The translations under genes and the position numbers were made by a program. A DNA stretch of 64,000 nt, from NCBI RefSeq assembly GCF_002367995.1, contig NZ_AP018207.1:7240199-7304198 (forward strand), read 5' to 3'. Shown one piece after another: positions 1 to 7,270 of the stretch; position 1 is the stretch's first letter, and each line of letters begins with the position of its first letter. A model generated the notes under the pieces. It saw nothing but the letters and a program-made list of their open reading frames with translations, made no database searches and was not told the origin of the DNA. The stretch is from Calothrix brevissima NIES-22 (GTDB lineage Bacteria > Cyanobacteriota > Cyanobacteriia > Cyanobacteriales > Nostocaceae).

Positions 1-203
1 GCTAAACGCCCCAGTACTAATCCTAAGTTGCGGGCTTGACGGCGGTTTCTTGTGACTCGTTTGACAACTTTCTTAATTGACCTAGCAATCAGAAAGAAGA
101 TGACAAAGACAATTAATGCCAACACCATATTTGGAAGCAGTGCAATAAATCCATTGAGCATGTCTTGAATTTGCTTCCAAACTACGGATATTTCTGCATT
201 CAT
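1..203 (-). CDS. MscS-like mechanosensitive channel, N-terminal part (cut by window edge)
   Basis: Read on the minus strand from ATG at 203. The first 67 residues begin MNAEISVVWKQIQDML, continue with a long hydrophobic helix (ALIVFVIFFLIA) and then a strongly basic stretch (KKVVKRVTRNRRQ). A short amphipathic start, one membrane helix and a basic cytoplasmic edge are typical of the first helix of small MscS-family channels of the CmpX type, which open under membrane tension. The rest of the gene lies outside the window, so the pore helix and beta domain cannot be checked. It was found by reading the reverse strand. The family is inferred from the N-terminus only; another small membrane protein is possible. 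Confidence 0.55.
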   Translation of the reverse strand, partial: MNAEISVVWKQIQDMLNGFIALLPNMVLALIVFVIFFLIARSIKKVVKRVTRNRRQARNLGLVLGRL

Positions 204-498
204 GTTACTTACTATGACTGGTAAACTAAAGATGAAAATTCCAGCGTTGATGAGTGACACTGGTAGTAAATAGCCAAAAAGACTAGTACAAAGCCTACCA
301 GCAATAAAAGACTATTTATTGCTGGTGGACATCCACAAATTTCTTAATCAATGGATTTGCGATCTGCAAAATTGCACTGAAATTAGCGCATCTGTTGACG
401 CTTATCAACAATTTCTACTGGGGAATCATTGCTGGTAGCGGGAGTATCTACAGTTCTTTGGCGATCACCCACCATACATCTCATCGGCTCTCGAAGGA
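204..498. other. gap upstream of the peptidoglycan-binding gene
   Basis: This region separates the divergent MscS-like and peptidoglycan-binding genes. The frame of the downstream protein is open from 274 (after a tag at 271-273) to 498 without an ATG, so part may be an N-terminal extension from a GTG or TTG. No convincing promoter or RNA was seen. Confidence 0.4.
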
Positions 499-1074
499 GT
501 GCTACCTGTTAGTATGACACCAGCTAGAGGACAAACAAGCTCTACACTTACCAACATCATAGCTGATGGTAAACTCACTGAATACTCATCATCAACTGCA
601 CCTATACTTGTTCGTGGTACTGTCACACCAGCAGTCAGAGATGTACAAACCTTCCTGAAGCAGCAAGGGTTCTACAATGGATCGATTGATGGCATATATG
701 GGCCTAATACATATTCTGCCGTAGTCACATTTCAGCGATCACGTAATTTAACTGCTGATGGTCGAATTGGCCAAAATACTTGGGAGGCATTGCTGGATGC
801 CTATAATCGCAACACTCCTGTCAATTCTAATAACCTCAGCCAATACTCGCCAAACACTGCACCTATTCTGACAATTGGTAGCCAGGGTCAAGCTGTTAAG
901 GATATCCAAGCATTTTTGAAACAGCAAGGGTATTATACAGGTGCAGTTGATGGCATATATGGTTCTGCAACTGCTGCATCTGTAGAAGCATTCCAGCAAC
1001 GTGATGCCAATTTACAAAATGATGGCATTGTGGGTCGAAATACTTGGAGTACCATCCTAGATACTGTAAGTTAG
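499..1074 (+). CDS. peptidoglycan-binding protein with two PG_binding_1 domains
   Basis: A 191-aa protein with two copies of the PG_binding_1 fold, at about residues 35-100 and 120-190. Each has the pattern V(R/K)D(V/I)QxFLKQQGxY, then (S/A)(I/V)DGIYG, then a closing G(R/Q)NTW. Such modules bind cell-wall peptidoglycan and usually target secreted hydrolases or envelope proteins. No catalytic domain is visible, and no signal peptide with this start. The start is uncertain: GTG 499 has gaagga touching it, ATG 514 has the same purine run 14 nt upstream, and the frame stays open back to 274 with GTG 325 as a further option. The two domains resemble each other closely, suggesting an internal duplication. 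A hairpin at 1114-1136 follows. Confidence 0.8.
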   Translation: MLPVSMTPARGQTSSTLTNIIADGKLTEYSSSTAPILVRGTVTPAVRDVQTFLKQQGFYNGSIDGIYGPNTYSAVVTFQRSRNLTADGRIGQNTWEALLDAYNRNTPVNSNNLSQYSPNTAPILTIGSQGQAVKDIQAFLKQQGYYTGAVDGIYGSATAASVEAFQQRDANLQNDGIVGRNTWSTILDTVS

Positions 1075-1113
1075 TCTCAACAGTAGCGATCGCACTATTC
1101 TCATAACAATAAT

Positions 1114-1136
1114 ATGGCGGTCGCTGTTACCGCCAT
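1114..1136 (+). terminator. hairpin after the peptidoglycan-binding gene
   Basis: Inverted repeat ATGGCGGT / ACCGCCAT (8 bp) around a 7-nt loop, 40 nt after the stop codon. There is no T tract on the plus strand (an A-rich run follows), so it may act as a terminator for minus-strand transcription or as an mRNA-stabilising hairpin. Confidence 0.45.
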
Positions 1137-1145
1137 AACAAAAAA

Positions 1146-1192
1146 GACAGATTGTTTCATTGCCTTACGCACAGGCAATGAAACAATCTGTC
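1146..1192. repeat. perfect 20-bp inverted repeat
   Basis: Left arm 1146-1165 and right arm 1173-1191/1192 are exactly complementary over 20 bp, with the 7-nt loop TACGCAC. No T tract follows. The perfect match suggests recent origin or selection: a miniature mobile element, a recombination site or a strong hairpin. It lies at the edge of a decayed region. Confidence 0.75.
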
Positions 1193-1268
1193 CACAGTGC
1201 TGGAAGATAGACCTTTGACTTAGACTGAGCCTAAATATTTGGTTGGGTGTAAAATGGGTGTAAAGATT

Positions 1269-1354
1269 GTGAGCGAGCCTGAAAGCATTGAAAAATGAAG
1301 GTTAATGTCACCTTCCCAAGGTGAACGTCGTGGGTTCGAGTCCCATCGCCCGCT
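1269..1354 (+). pseudogene. tRNA-Gly(CCC)-like sequence: intact 3' half, degenerate 5' half
   Basis: From about 1307 the sequence is a normal tRNA 3' half: anticodon stem GTCACC, loop with anticodon CCC, GGTGA, T arm with TTCGAGT loop, and a 3' acceptor strand CGCCCGC plus T (CCA not encoded). The 5' half does not match. GTGAGCG at 1269-1275 can pair with 6 of 7 acceptor bases (one a wobble), but the D region is enlarged and lacks the conserved GG. This is either a decayed tRNA-Gly or the 3' tRNA copy left by an element that integrates in tRNA genes. Decayed coding sequence around it supports the second reading. Confidence 0.6.
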
Positions 1355-1489
1355 TTTGATTTAAATTCTTACATTCTAAGCTTTTCAAGGTTTTTAATTC
1401 TTGCCCATTCTCCTTTATCATCCCAATTATACCCTTTATCGGGTGCTTTTATTAGGTCATTAAAAGTCTTTTTGGGTGGAAAACTGGTG

Positions 1490-1760
1490 TAAGGGGTCAA
1501 TATAGCCTATCTGACACCAGGGGAAAGACGCACTTTCAACTATGGTGCTGGTTATCAACTTAATACGGTTGTTGAAACTGGGGAAACTAAAATCGAAGGT
1601 TGACGCTGATTTGCAGGGATGGAAAGACGCTGGATTGAGAACATGATGCGCTAACTATCCCTAACTATAGTCGAGAACGAAACCACAGGGGAAACGACTC
1701 AGTACATCTACGATGGCAATGGTAACAATATTAAACTTTGGCTGTATATATAGCCCTCTA
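1490..1760 (+). pseudogene. RHS/YD-repeat-like coding remnant
   Basis: Short open pieces in different frames resemble YD-repeat (RHS) proteins, most clearly near 1680-1740, where the translation includes ETTGETTQYIYDGNGN. An upstream piece near 1510-1600 reads TPGERRTFNYGAGYQ before a stop. No start codon or intact frame exists. RHS proteins are large surface or toxin-delivery polypeptides and their genes often leave such fragments. The assignment rests on the YDGNGN-type motif only. Confidence 0.35.
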
Positions 1761-2280
1761 AGTACGCAAGAGCCAGAAACTTTGCGATTTACTGAATTGG
1801 GATTTCTTATAGATTCTATAAGAGGTTTAAATGATATTTTTTAGCTTAATTCGATATTTTATGAATATCATGTTAAGATAATTCACATCTGTTTACTTAA
1901 GTAAAAATACGTACTCAATCCCACAAAATAGTTTATCTTTTTTAAAAGGGATCACAACAGAAGAGCTATTTCAGCGTGTAGTATTTAGTACTAAATTACT
2001 AAATAGAAATTTACTTTTGACTATACCTGTGCGAGCTATTGGATTATATTTTTTTCATCACTCTTAAGTAAATCCACTCAGACTAAATCATTTGTAAAAA
2101 TTCATCTTGCACAGATGCAGCAATGCTATCTCTTGTCTGCAACGGTGGGTTGTGTGTTCACAACTCATCTGCGATCGCTTGAGGCTGAGGAATAAAACCA
2201 AATTCTCAGAGGTTGTATCCTTTACCCGGATTTCTCACAAAGTTTTAAGAACGAAAAGCATTTTTTTGAATAGCAAATTC
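1761..2280. other. AT-rich non-coding region before the lipase gene
   Basis: About 0.5 kb without a credible gene. A 60-codon open frame at 2107-2289 has no recognisable features and ends just before the lipase start, so I treat it as leader sequence. The promoter of the lipase gene is expected here but no clear -35/-10 pair was identified. Confidence 0.5.
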
Positions 2281-2291
2281 AGGGGTTAATC

Positions 2292-4880
2292 ATGACTACT
2301 AATATTATTTTCGCTAACAATCTGGTAATCGATCGCACAATTCAACAGGAATGGTTGGATATTTTGGATGTAGTGCGAAACGATGCCTATTATTATCTCA
2401 GCAGTTTCCGAAATAATGCAGGGTATACAGAGAAGTTACAGACTGCTTTTGGTAATGATTTTGATGGGGAAGTAGCTAATCAATTATTTGATAGTTTTGC
2501 TCAAGGGAATTTTAGTGCTGTTCCTACTATCGAAATTGTGAATCGTAATGATATTAATGGTGCAAATGGTGCATTTTCTATCACTACAGGTAAGATTTAT
2601 TTAGCTGCTGATTTTATTAGTCAAAATTCTCAGAATCTTGATGCAATCGCGGCTGTATTGCTGGAAGAAACTGGGCATTTTGTTGATGCACAGATTAATA
2701 AAACTGATTCATTTGGGGATGAAGGTGATATTTTTGCGCGATTGGTACAAGGAAAGAGTTTAAGTGAACAAGAGTTAGCTGTTTTGCGGGCTGAGGATGA
2801 TACAGCTACAGTTGTGCTAGATGGTCAGGCGATTAAAATTGAGCAGAATATTAACACTATTACCTTCAATGCAAGCACTTTCCAATTCGATACACCTAGT
2901 TTTTCAATTGATCCGACCCAAAAAACTATCTTCTTAATTCATGGATGGAATTCAGATCCAGGTTCATTCGGAGTGAATAATGGGGGCTTATATGGGATAT
3001 TAGATTCTCAAGATACAAAAGCAAATATAATCGCAGTTAATTGGTCAAGTATCAGTAAAAATTTGTCTTATCCCACGGTTGTAGCACAGACAGATGATGT
3101 AGCCAGGGCTTTATCAGATATATTCAAAACTTTAAATATTGATCCAAATAATACTGAACTTATTGGACATAGTTTAGGCGCACACGTTTCAGGGATAGCT
3201 GGTAAAGAATATAACCGAACTACTGGGAAATTGTTAGATCGGATAATTGGTTTAGATGCCGCAGGGGTGGGTTATGGTGATCCTATATTAACTCCGCCAG
3301 ATATGCGTTTAGTCCAAGGCGATGCTAAGAAAGTAGTTGGTATTTATAGTAGTAATGCTTATCATTTGTATGGCGCTATCGTTGGGCTTTATTATGGCCC
3401 TATCTATGAGGGGACTGAGGCTTTGGGTTGGTATAATCAGTATGCTGACCTAAACATATATCTTTATACCAATAACTTTACAAGTGGAGGAAATGGTCCA
3501 GGGCAGCTATTAGGCTCTGGTCCTGGTAATTACAGTAATAATCACGCTTTTGCTAGAGATTTTTATCAAATGTTAGCGCGAGGTGATAAATACGGTTCTA
3601 CTACAGGATGGTATTGGGATGAATGGAGATTTACAAATCCGTTTAATTTTGATAGTCTATCGTCTGCTCAGGGTCAATATACAGTCAGTGTTGAGCATCC
3701 TTTTCGTTCTGGAAGGTCTATTATTGGCACTTCTGGAGATAATAGACTTCAAGTACCCACCAACAATGGTGATTACACACTCATAGGTCTTGATGGCAAT
3801 GACACGCTAATTGGAGGTGTTGGGGCTGATACTCTAGATGGTGGCTTAGGTGAAGATACTGGGGACTACTCAAGTGCAACACAAGGGATAAATGTCACAC
3901 TTGGAGGTTCAGGATTTGCTACTAATGATGGTTTCGGTAATCAAGACAGTTTGAGTGGAATTGACCATATTATTGGTAGCCAATTCAACGACACTATTGT
4001 TGGTGATAATTTTTGGGCTAATACGCTGCAAGGTGGTGCTGGTAATGATAGCCTGAATGGACTTGGTGGCAATGACACACTAATTGGTGGTGCTGGTGAT
4101 GACACACTAATCGGTGGTGCTGGTAATGACACCCTACTTGGTGGTGATGGTGAAGATACTGGGGACTACTCAAGTGCAACACAAGGAATAAATGTCACAC
4201 TTGGAGGTTCGGGATTTGCTACTAATGATGGCTTCGGTAATCAAGACAGTTTGAGCGGAATTGACCATATTATTGGTAGCCAATTCAACGACACTATTGT
4301 TGGTGATAATTTTTGGGCTAATACACTGCAAGGTGGTGCTGGTAATGATAGCCTGAATGGACTTGGTGGCAATGACACACTAATTGGTGGTGCTGGCAAT
4401 GACACTCTTTGGGGTCATGAAGGTAATGATTTACTCAATGGCGAACAAGGTAATGATTGGTTAACTGGTGAATGGGGTCGAGATATAGTCCGAGGTGGTG
4501 ATGGTGACGATGTAGTCTTAGGAGGTGCGGAAGCAAATGATGATTCGGCAAATGATACGCTATTTGGTGGTGCTGGTAATGATTTTCTCGATGGCGAACA
4601 AGGTAATGATGTGTTAACTGGTGATGCTGGTGCTGATAGATTTTCATTCAGAAATGCATACTACGGAAATGATACGATTACAGATTTCAATCGTTCGCAA
4701 GGAGATAGAATTGATATCCGCTTTGGCGCAACTTCCCTAAGCCAGTTTAATTACAACATCAGTAATGGTGCTTTGATGTTTGAGGTTAATGGTAATTTCG
4801 TTAATGGTGATCCCATTCAATTTGCTACTTTGCAAAACAATCCTAATTTCATTGTTGCCCAAGACATCATACTTGGATAA
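2292..4880 (+). CDS. secreted RTX lipase with Ca-binding nonapeptide repeats
   Basis: An 862-aa protein. Residues 1-190 form an N-terminal region with a zincin-like EETGHFVDA segment that I recall from other cyanobacterial RTX proteins. Residues about 210-440 are an alpha/beta hydrolase of the pancreatic-lipase type: the oxyanion strand IFLIHGWNSDPG and the nucleophile elbow GHSLGAH with Ser294. Residues about 490-800 carry GGxGxDxLxGGxGxD calcium-binding repeats, and the C-terminal module resembles the secretion region of type I-exported proteins. There is no N-terminal signal peptide, as expected for type I export. AGGGG at 2281-2285 gives a 6-nt spacing to the ATG. A 100-residue block is duplicated within the repeats (see the repeat entry). 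Substrate unknown. Confidence 0.85.
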   Translation: MTTNIIFANNLVIDRTIQQEWLDILDVVRNDAYYYLSSFRNNAGYTEKLQTAFGNDFDGEVANQLFDSFAQGNFSAVPTIEIVNRNDINGANGAFSITTGKIYLAADFISQNSQNLDAIAAVLLEETGHFVDAQINKTDSFGDEGDIFARLVQGKSLSEQELAVLRAEDDTATVVLDGQAIKIEQNINTITFNASTFQFDTPSFSIDPTQKTIFLIHGWNSDPGSFGVNNGGLYGILDSQDTKANIIAVNWSSISKNLSYPTVVAQTDDVARALSDIFKTLNIDPNNTELIGHSLGAHVSGIAGKEYNRTTGKLLDRIIGLDAAGVGYGDPILTPPDMRLVQGDAKKVVGIYSSNAYHLYGAIVGLYYGPIYEGTEALGWYNQYADLNIYLYTNNFTSGGNGPGQLLGSGPGNYSNNHAFARDFYQMLARGDKYGSTTGWYWDEWRFTNPFNFDSLSSAQGQYTVSVEHPFRSGRSIIGTSGDNRLQVPTNNGDYTLIGLDGNDTLIGGVGADTLDGGLGEDTGDYSSATQGINVTLGGSGFATNDGFGNQDSLSGIDHIIGSQFNDTIVGDNFWANTLQGGAGNDSLNGLGGNDTLIGGAGDDTLIGGAGNDTLLGGDGEDTGDYSSATQGINVTLGGSGFATNDGFGNQDSLSGIDHIIGSQFNDTIVGDNFWANTLQGGAGNDSLNGLGGNDTLIGGAGNDTLWGHEGNDLLNGEQGNDWLTGEWGRDIVRGGDGDDVVLGGAEANDDSANDTLFGGAGNDFLDGEQGNDVLTGDAGADRFSFRNAYYGNDTITDFNRSQGDRIDIRFGATSLSQFNYNISNGALMFEVNGNFVNGDPIQFATLQNNPNFIVAQDIILG
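3849..4400 (+). repeat. 300-bp tandem duplication inside the RTX lipase gene
   Basis: The segment starting near 3849 recurs at 4149 with only a few base differences over about 250 bp. Both copies encode GEDTGDYSSATQ, then a stretch ending NDSLNGLGGNDTLIGG. The offset is exactly 300 bp (100 codons), so the frame is kept. Confidence 0.9.
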
Positions 4881-4891
4881 GTGAATTTAAA

Positions 4892-4936
4892 GTTGAGTTG
4901 CACAGGTTAGCTGCCGCTTAATCTGTGCAACTCAGC
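4892..4936 (+). terminator. terminator-like hairpin after the lipase
   Basis: GAGTTGCACAG (4895-4905) pairs perfectly with CTGTGCAACTC (4923-4933), and a few outer pairs extend it. The loop is 17 nt. It lies 12 nt after the lipase stop. No T run follows, so it may be a processing or stability hairpin. Confidence 0.5.
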
Positions 4937-5203
4937 ATTAACGTATCCACATACAACATTCCGGGTAGCATCCAATCAAAAATCCCCAGCCTGTACTCAG
5001 TCCATCCGGTTTCAAGATATTGCCACGCCTAAGTTCCATCCAGAAACCAATCAAGGTCTGCCGAAGATGTGGGGCAAAACTTGGGATGAGGCGATCGAGC
5101 GACCACGGCGTATTTGAAGACTTGGGTGCTGCTCAATACTTGCTCAATACTATAGTTAGATAAATTTGAAGCATAATGTACTGAGAAATTAAAAAATATC
5201 AGT
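4937..5203. other. gap upstream of the 243-aa gene
   Basis: A short region with scraps of coding-like sequence (5030-5100 reads FHPETNQGLPKMWGKTWDEA in one frame, without start or family). A direct repeat, gctcaatact, occurs at about 5130-5151, and TATAGT near 5150 could be a -10 element for the operon at 5204; no good -35 was seen. Confidence 0.3.
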
Positions 5204-5935
5204 ATGAAACTAAACCAAGCGATCGCTGTTATTCAAACGATTAAAGAAGATTCGCGCAAGCGGCGGACAGAAATCTATCATCTGTTGCAAAAGCCAGAAT
5301 TGTTTGATGGATTGTCGAGGACGTATGAACCGTCGGAAGAAGAGGGGTTTGTTTATCCTGCTGAATCCAAGGTTTTGCAATTCAAAGCAGAGGATCTCTT
5401 AAAGCAGTACGAGCAAGCGGCTAAAGACCTATTTGATTTCGCTGCTACCCAAGACTTTGCCAATACTCAAGCAAAAGCTGACGTAGTCATCAATGGTACC
5501 GCCATCCTCAAAGATGTGCCTGTAACTTACCTGCTGTTCTTAGAAAAGCAAATCGAAGATATCAGAGCGCTAGTTGCTAAATTACCTATCCTGGACACAA
5601 GCGAGGAATGGCATTTAGATCAACAGCAAGACTGTTGGGCATCTTCCCCCAAAAGGACAACCAAAACCAAGCAGATATTAAAGCCAGTGGTGCTTTATGA
5701 AGCTACAGATAAACATCCGGCTCAAGTCAAAGAATCATCCGAGCAAGTGCCTGAGGGGATTTGGAAGAGTGTAAAATTCTCCGGTGCTTTATCGCGATCG
5801 CGGGTTAATCAGCTTAAAGAGCGCTTGGATACCCTGGAACGAGCAGTGATTTTTGCCAGAGAACAGGCCAATGCAATTGAAGTAGAGAAAAAATCTGTTT
5901 CAGATGCTATTTTTAGCTATTTATTTGCGCCATAA
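5204..5935 (+). CDS. conserved protein of unknown function, upstream of two tRNA-like RNAs (DUF7873-like)
   Basis: A 243-aa soluble protein with no signal peptide or membrane helix. Conserved-looking segments are GLSRTYEPSEEEGF (about residues 41-54), NTQAKADVVINGTAIL, DVPVTYLLFLEKQIEDI, a DKHPAQV segment near residue 178, and KSVKFSGALSRSRVNQL followed by a helical C-terminus ending SDAIFSYLFAP. From memory this matches a family also seen in actinobacteria and phages and labelled DUF7873; I could not search. No catalytic motif was recognised. The stop codon is only 6 nt before the first structured RNA, with no room for a separate promoter, and a strong terminator follows the second RNA, so protein and RNAs probably share one transcript. 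A role in binding or processing those RNAs is inference. Confidence 0.75.
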   Translation: MKLNQAIAVIQTIKEDSRKRRTEIYHLLQKPELFDGLSRTYEPSEEEGFVYPAESKVLQFKAEDLLKQYEQAAKDLFDFAATQDFANTQAKADVVINGTAILKDVPVTYLLFLEKQIEDIRALVAKLPILDTSEEWHLDQQQDCWASSPKRTTKTKQILKPVVLYEATDKHPAQVKESSEQVPEGIWKSVKFSGALSRSRVNQLKERLDTLERAVIFAREQANAIEVEKKSVSDAIFSYLFAP

Positions 5936-5940
5936 TTAAA

Positions 5941-6074
5941 TTGGAGTACAGACTGAAGTTAAAAAGATGGGGAGTTTGTAGGTTCAAATCCTACCCCTTG
6001 GACTATCCAAGGGTAGCCAAATTGGTATAGGCACCCCAGTTAATTTAATTATCAAGCTTAGATTATTACTCCAG
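5941..6074 (+). ncRNA. Y RNA-like RNA 1: circularly permuted tRNA module on an outer stem
   Basis: All elements of a tRNA are present, but in permuted order. Anticodon-stem 3' strand TGGGG (5968-5972), 5-nt variable loop, T stem GTAGG/CCTAC (5978-5982/5990-5994) with loop TTCAAAT, acceptor 3' strand CCCTTGG (5995-6001), 5-nt linker ACTAT, acceptor 5' strand CCAAGGG (6007-6013, perfect 7 bp), T8 and A9, D stem GCC/GGC with GG in its loop (6016-6032), A26, and anticodon-stem 5' strand CCCCA (6034-6038, 5 bp). Instead of an anticodon loop both ends continue into GTTAAA/TTTAAT (5958-5963/6044-6049) and a closing stem TGGAGTA/TACTCCA (5942-5948/6067-6073). Bacterial Y RNAs (YrlA) have such a tRNA-mimicking domain on a Ro60-binding stem. 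A permuted functional tRNA is less likely because no anticodon is evident. Confidence 0.8.
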
Positions 6075-6105
6075 CTTTCATGTGAGAAGCGTCTGCCAGT
6101 ATCAC

Positions 6106-6264
6106 TCGCTTTGGTCTATGCTGTTGCAACACGGGTTCAAATCCTGTTCTCGGCTTCTTGGAAAATCGCTCCACTTGGCTTTGTGCCAAGTCCGCGTTTT
6201 CTGCTTTATCGTGCCGAGATGGTCTAGTGGCAAGACTGCAAAGCTTTAATCTGAACCACTGCGA
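6106..6264 (+). ncRNA. Y RNA-like RNA 2: permuted tRNA module with a hairpin-capped acceptor stem
   Basis: A second permuted tRNA, unrelated in detail to the first. T stem ACGGG/CCTGT (6131-6135/6143-6147, one wobble) with loop TTCAAAT, acceptor 3' strand TCTCGGC (6148-6154), acceptor 5' strand GCCGAGA (6213-6219, perfect 7 bp), T8, D stem GTC/GAC (6222-6224/6234-6236) with GG in the loop, and an anticodon-stem equivalent TGCAAAGC (6237-6244) pairing with 6120-6128 with one bulged G. The 58 nt between the acceptor strands form a hairpin: GAAAA/TTTTC, CGC/GCG and ACTTGGC/GCCAAGT around TTTGT (6161-6201). Outer pairs TGGT/ACCA (6112-6115/6255-6258) and TCGC/GCGA (6106-6109/6261-6264) close the RNA. 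The exact ends are unknown. Confidence 0.72.
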
Positions 6265-6307
6265 TCGGAAATAAAAAGACTGTGTGGGACGTAAAAACAT
6301 CAACTGA

Positions 6308-6339
6308 CCCCGGAGCAAGGATATCGCTCTGGGGTTTTT
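6308..6339 (+). terminator. strong intrinsic terminator ending the protein-plus-RNA locus
   Basis: CCCCGGAGC (6308-6316) pairs with GCTCTGGGG (6326-6334) over 9 bp (one G-T) around a 9-nt loop, followed by TTTTT. It lies 44 nt after the closing stem of RNA 2 and is the first good terminator downstream of the gene at 5204. Confidence 0.85.
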
Positions 6340-6534
6340 AACTGACAACTCTCATGTATAATGAAAAATTAAAGTAAGTCAGTAATGGCAATAAGTAAAT
6401 GATTTACATCACTATTACCATTACGACAATCAGGTATTTCCAATTCAAAAAATATTCCATTCTTATTGCTGACATTCAACAGTCAACGACTTTAAGCGGA
6501 ATAATTGATTTTTTGGAGTTCCCTAAAATTTAAC

Positions 6535-7128
6535 CTAGTTGGAAGGCATCATTAAACGCTGAGGACTAGGAGGAGAAGAAAGGTTTAAGAAGGTGATTAG
6601 TTTCAGTGTGCGACGGCTAATTTTCCAACGCCCATTTTGTTGGATAACTTCATCTTCATAAGTACCATTAGCAACATCAATGCTAGTTTCAGAACGTTTG
6701 TGAGTCGCATGGAGATAGGAAGTCATTGTTGCCTTATTACCATTAACGTTAATGTTGACTGTACCTATCAAGTGTTGGGTAGCTACATAGCCATTTCCTT
6801 GGAATACAGCATTGACAAAATCTGCCCAAGCATTTGTGCCGATATATGTCTGAGTGTCGCCATTAGGAAAAACTGCTGTAATCGTTGCATTCGGTGTAAA
6901 GCAGTCAGTATAAATATTCTTTCCTCCTATGAGATCTCCTCTGCCAATTGCATCTGTTCCCAAAGCGTAGCAAACCGTCAATTTTTCAATATCTGATTGA
7001 GCATTAGGTTGCGACGCAAAAGCAAATTCAAATGTCCCTCCCAGTAGTACAAGTACAGTAGCAACTACTGCTATTAAGGTTGTCATACCCGGAAAACTCA
7101 TCAATCTCTGATATTTGTTTTTTTTCAT
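6535..7128 (-). CDS. exported NTF2/SnoaL-like protein
   Basis: A 197-aa protein. Residues 1-40 are a signal peptide or anchor: basic MKKNKYQR, hydrophobic LIAVVATVLVLLGG, then an AFA-S site near residue 38. The rest is an NTF2-like cone (SnoaL_4 type): an initial helix DIEKLTVCYALGTDAIGRGD, a TDCFTPNATI(TAVF) strand, WADFVNAVFQGNG, QHLIGTVNINVNGNKATM, and DEVIQQNGRWKISRRTLKL near the end. This fold holds small ligands or acts as isomerase or dehydratase; its substrate cannot be read from sequence. It is divergent from the kinase hybrid at 7271, and a shared regulatory region lies between them. Confidence 0.7.
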   Translation of the reverse strand: MKKNKYQRLMSFPGMTTLIAVVATVLVLLGGTFEFAFASQPNAQSDIEKLTVCYALGTDAIGRGDLIGGKNIYTDCFTPNATITAVFPNGDTQTYIGTNAWADFVNAVFQGNGYVATQHLIGTVNINVNGNKATMTSYLHATHKRSETSIDVANGTYEDEVIQQNGRWKISRRTLKLITFLNLSSPPSPQRLMMPSN

Positions 7129-7270
7129 TTAATTTGGCTACCCTACGTAAGTCATTACCAATTGTTCTACCTAGAATTGCGCATCTAAATATAGATGTCA
7201 ATGTTTTTACACCAATGCTAAATACTGTTGCATATTTGGGAATACTAAATGCGAAACTCGCAAATATACA

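Noticed and set aside
2107-2289. 60-codon frame directly before the lipase
   Set aside because: Composition and lack of motif or ribosome binding site suggest leader sequence.
5941-6264. the two RNAs as ordinary tRNA genes
   Set aside because: The halves are in reversed order, no anticodon loop is formed and no CCA end is encoded; a permuted tRNA needing splicing is unlikely in bacteria.
6058-6348. 96-codon minus-strand frame across the tRNA-like region
   Set aside because: It is the complement of structured RNA and terminator; its codons merely follow the stems.
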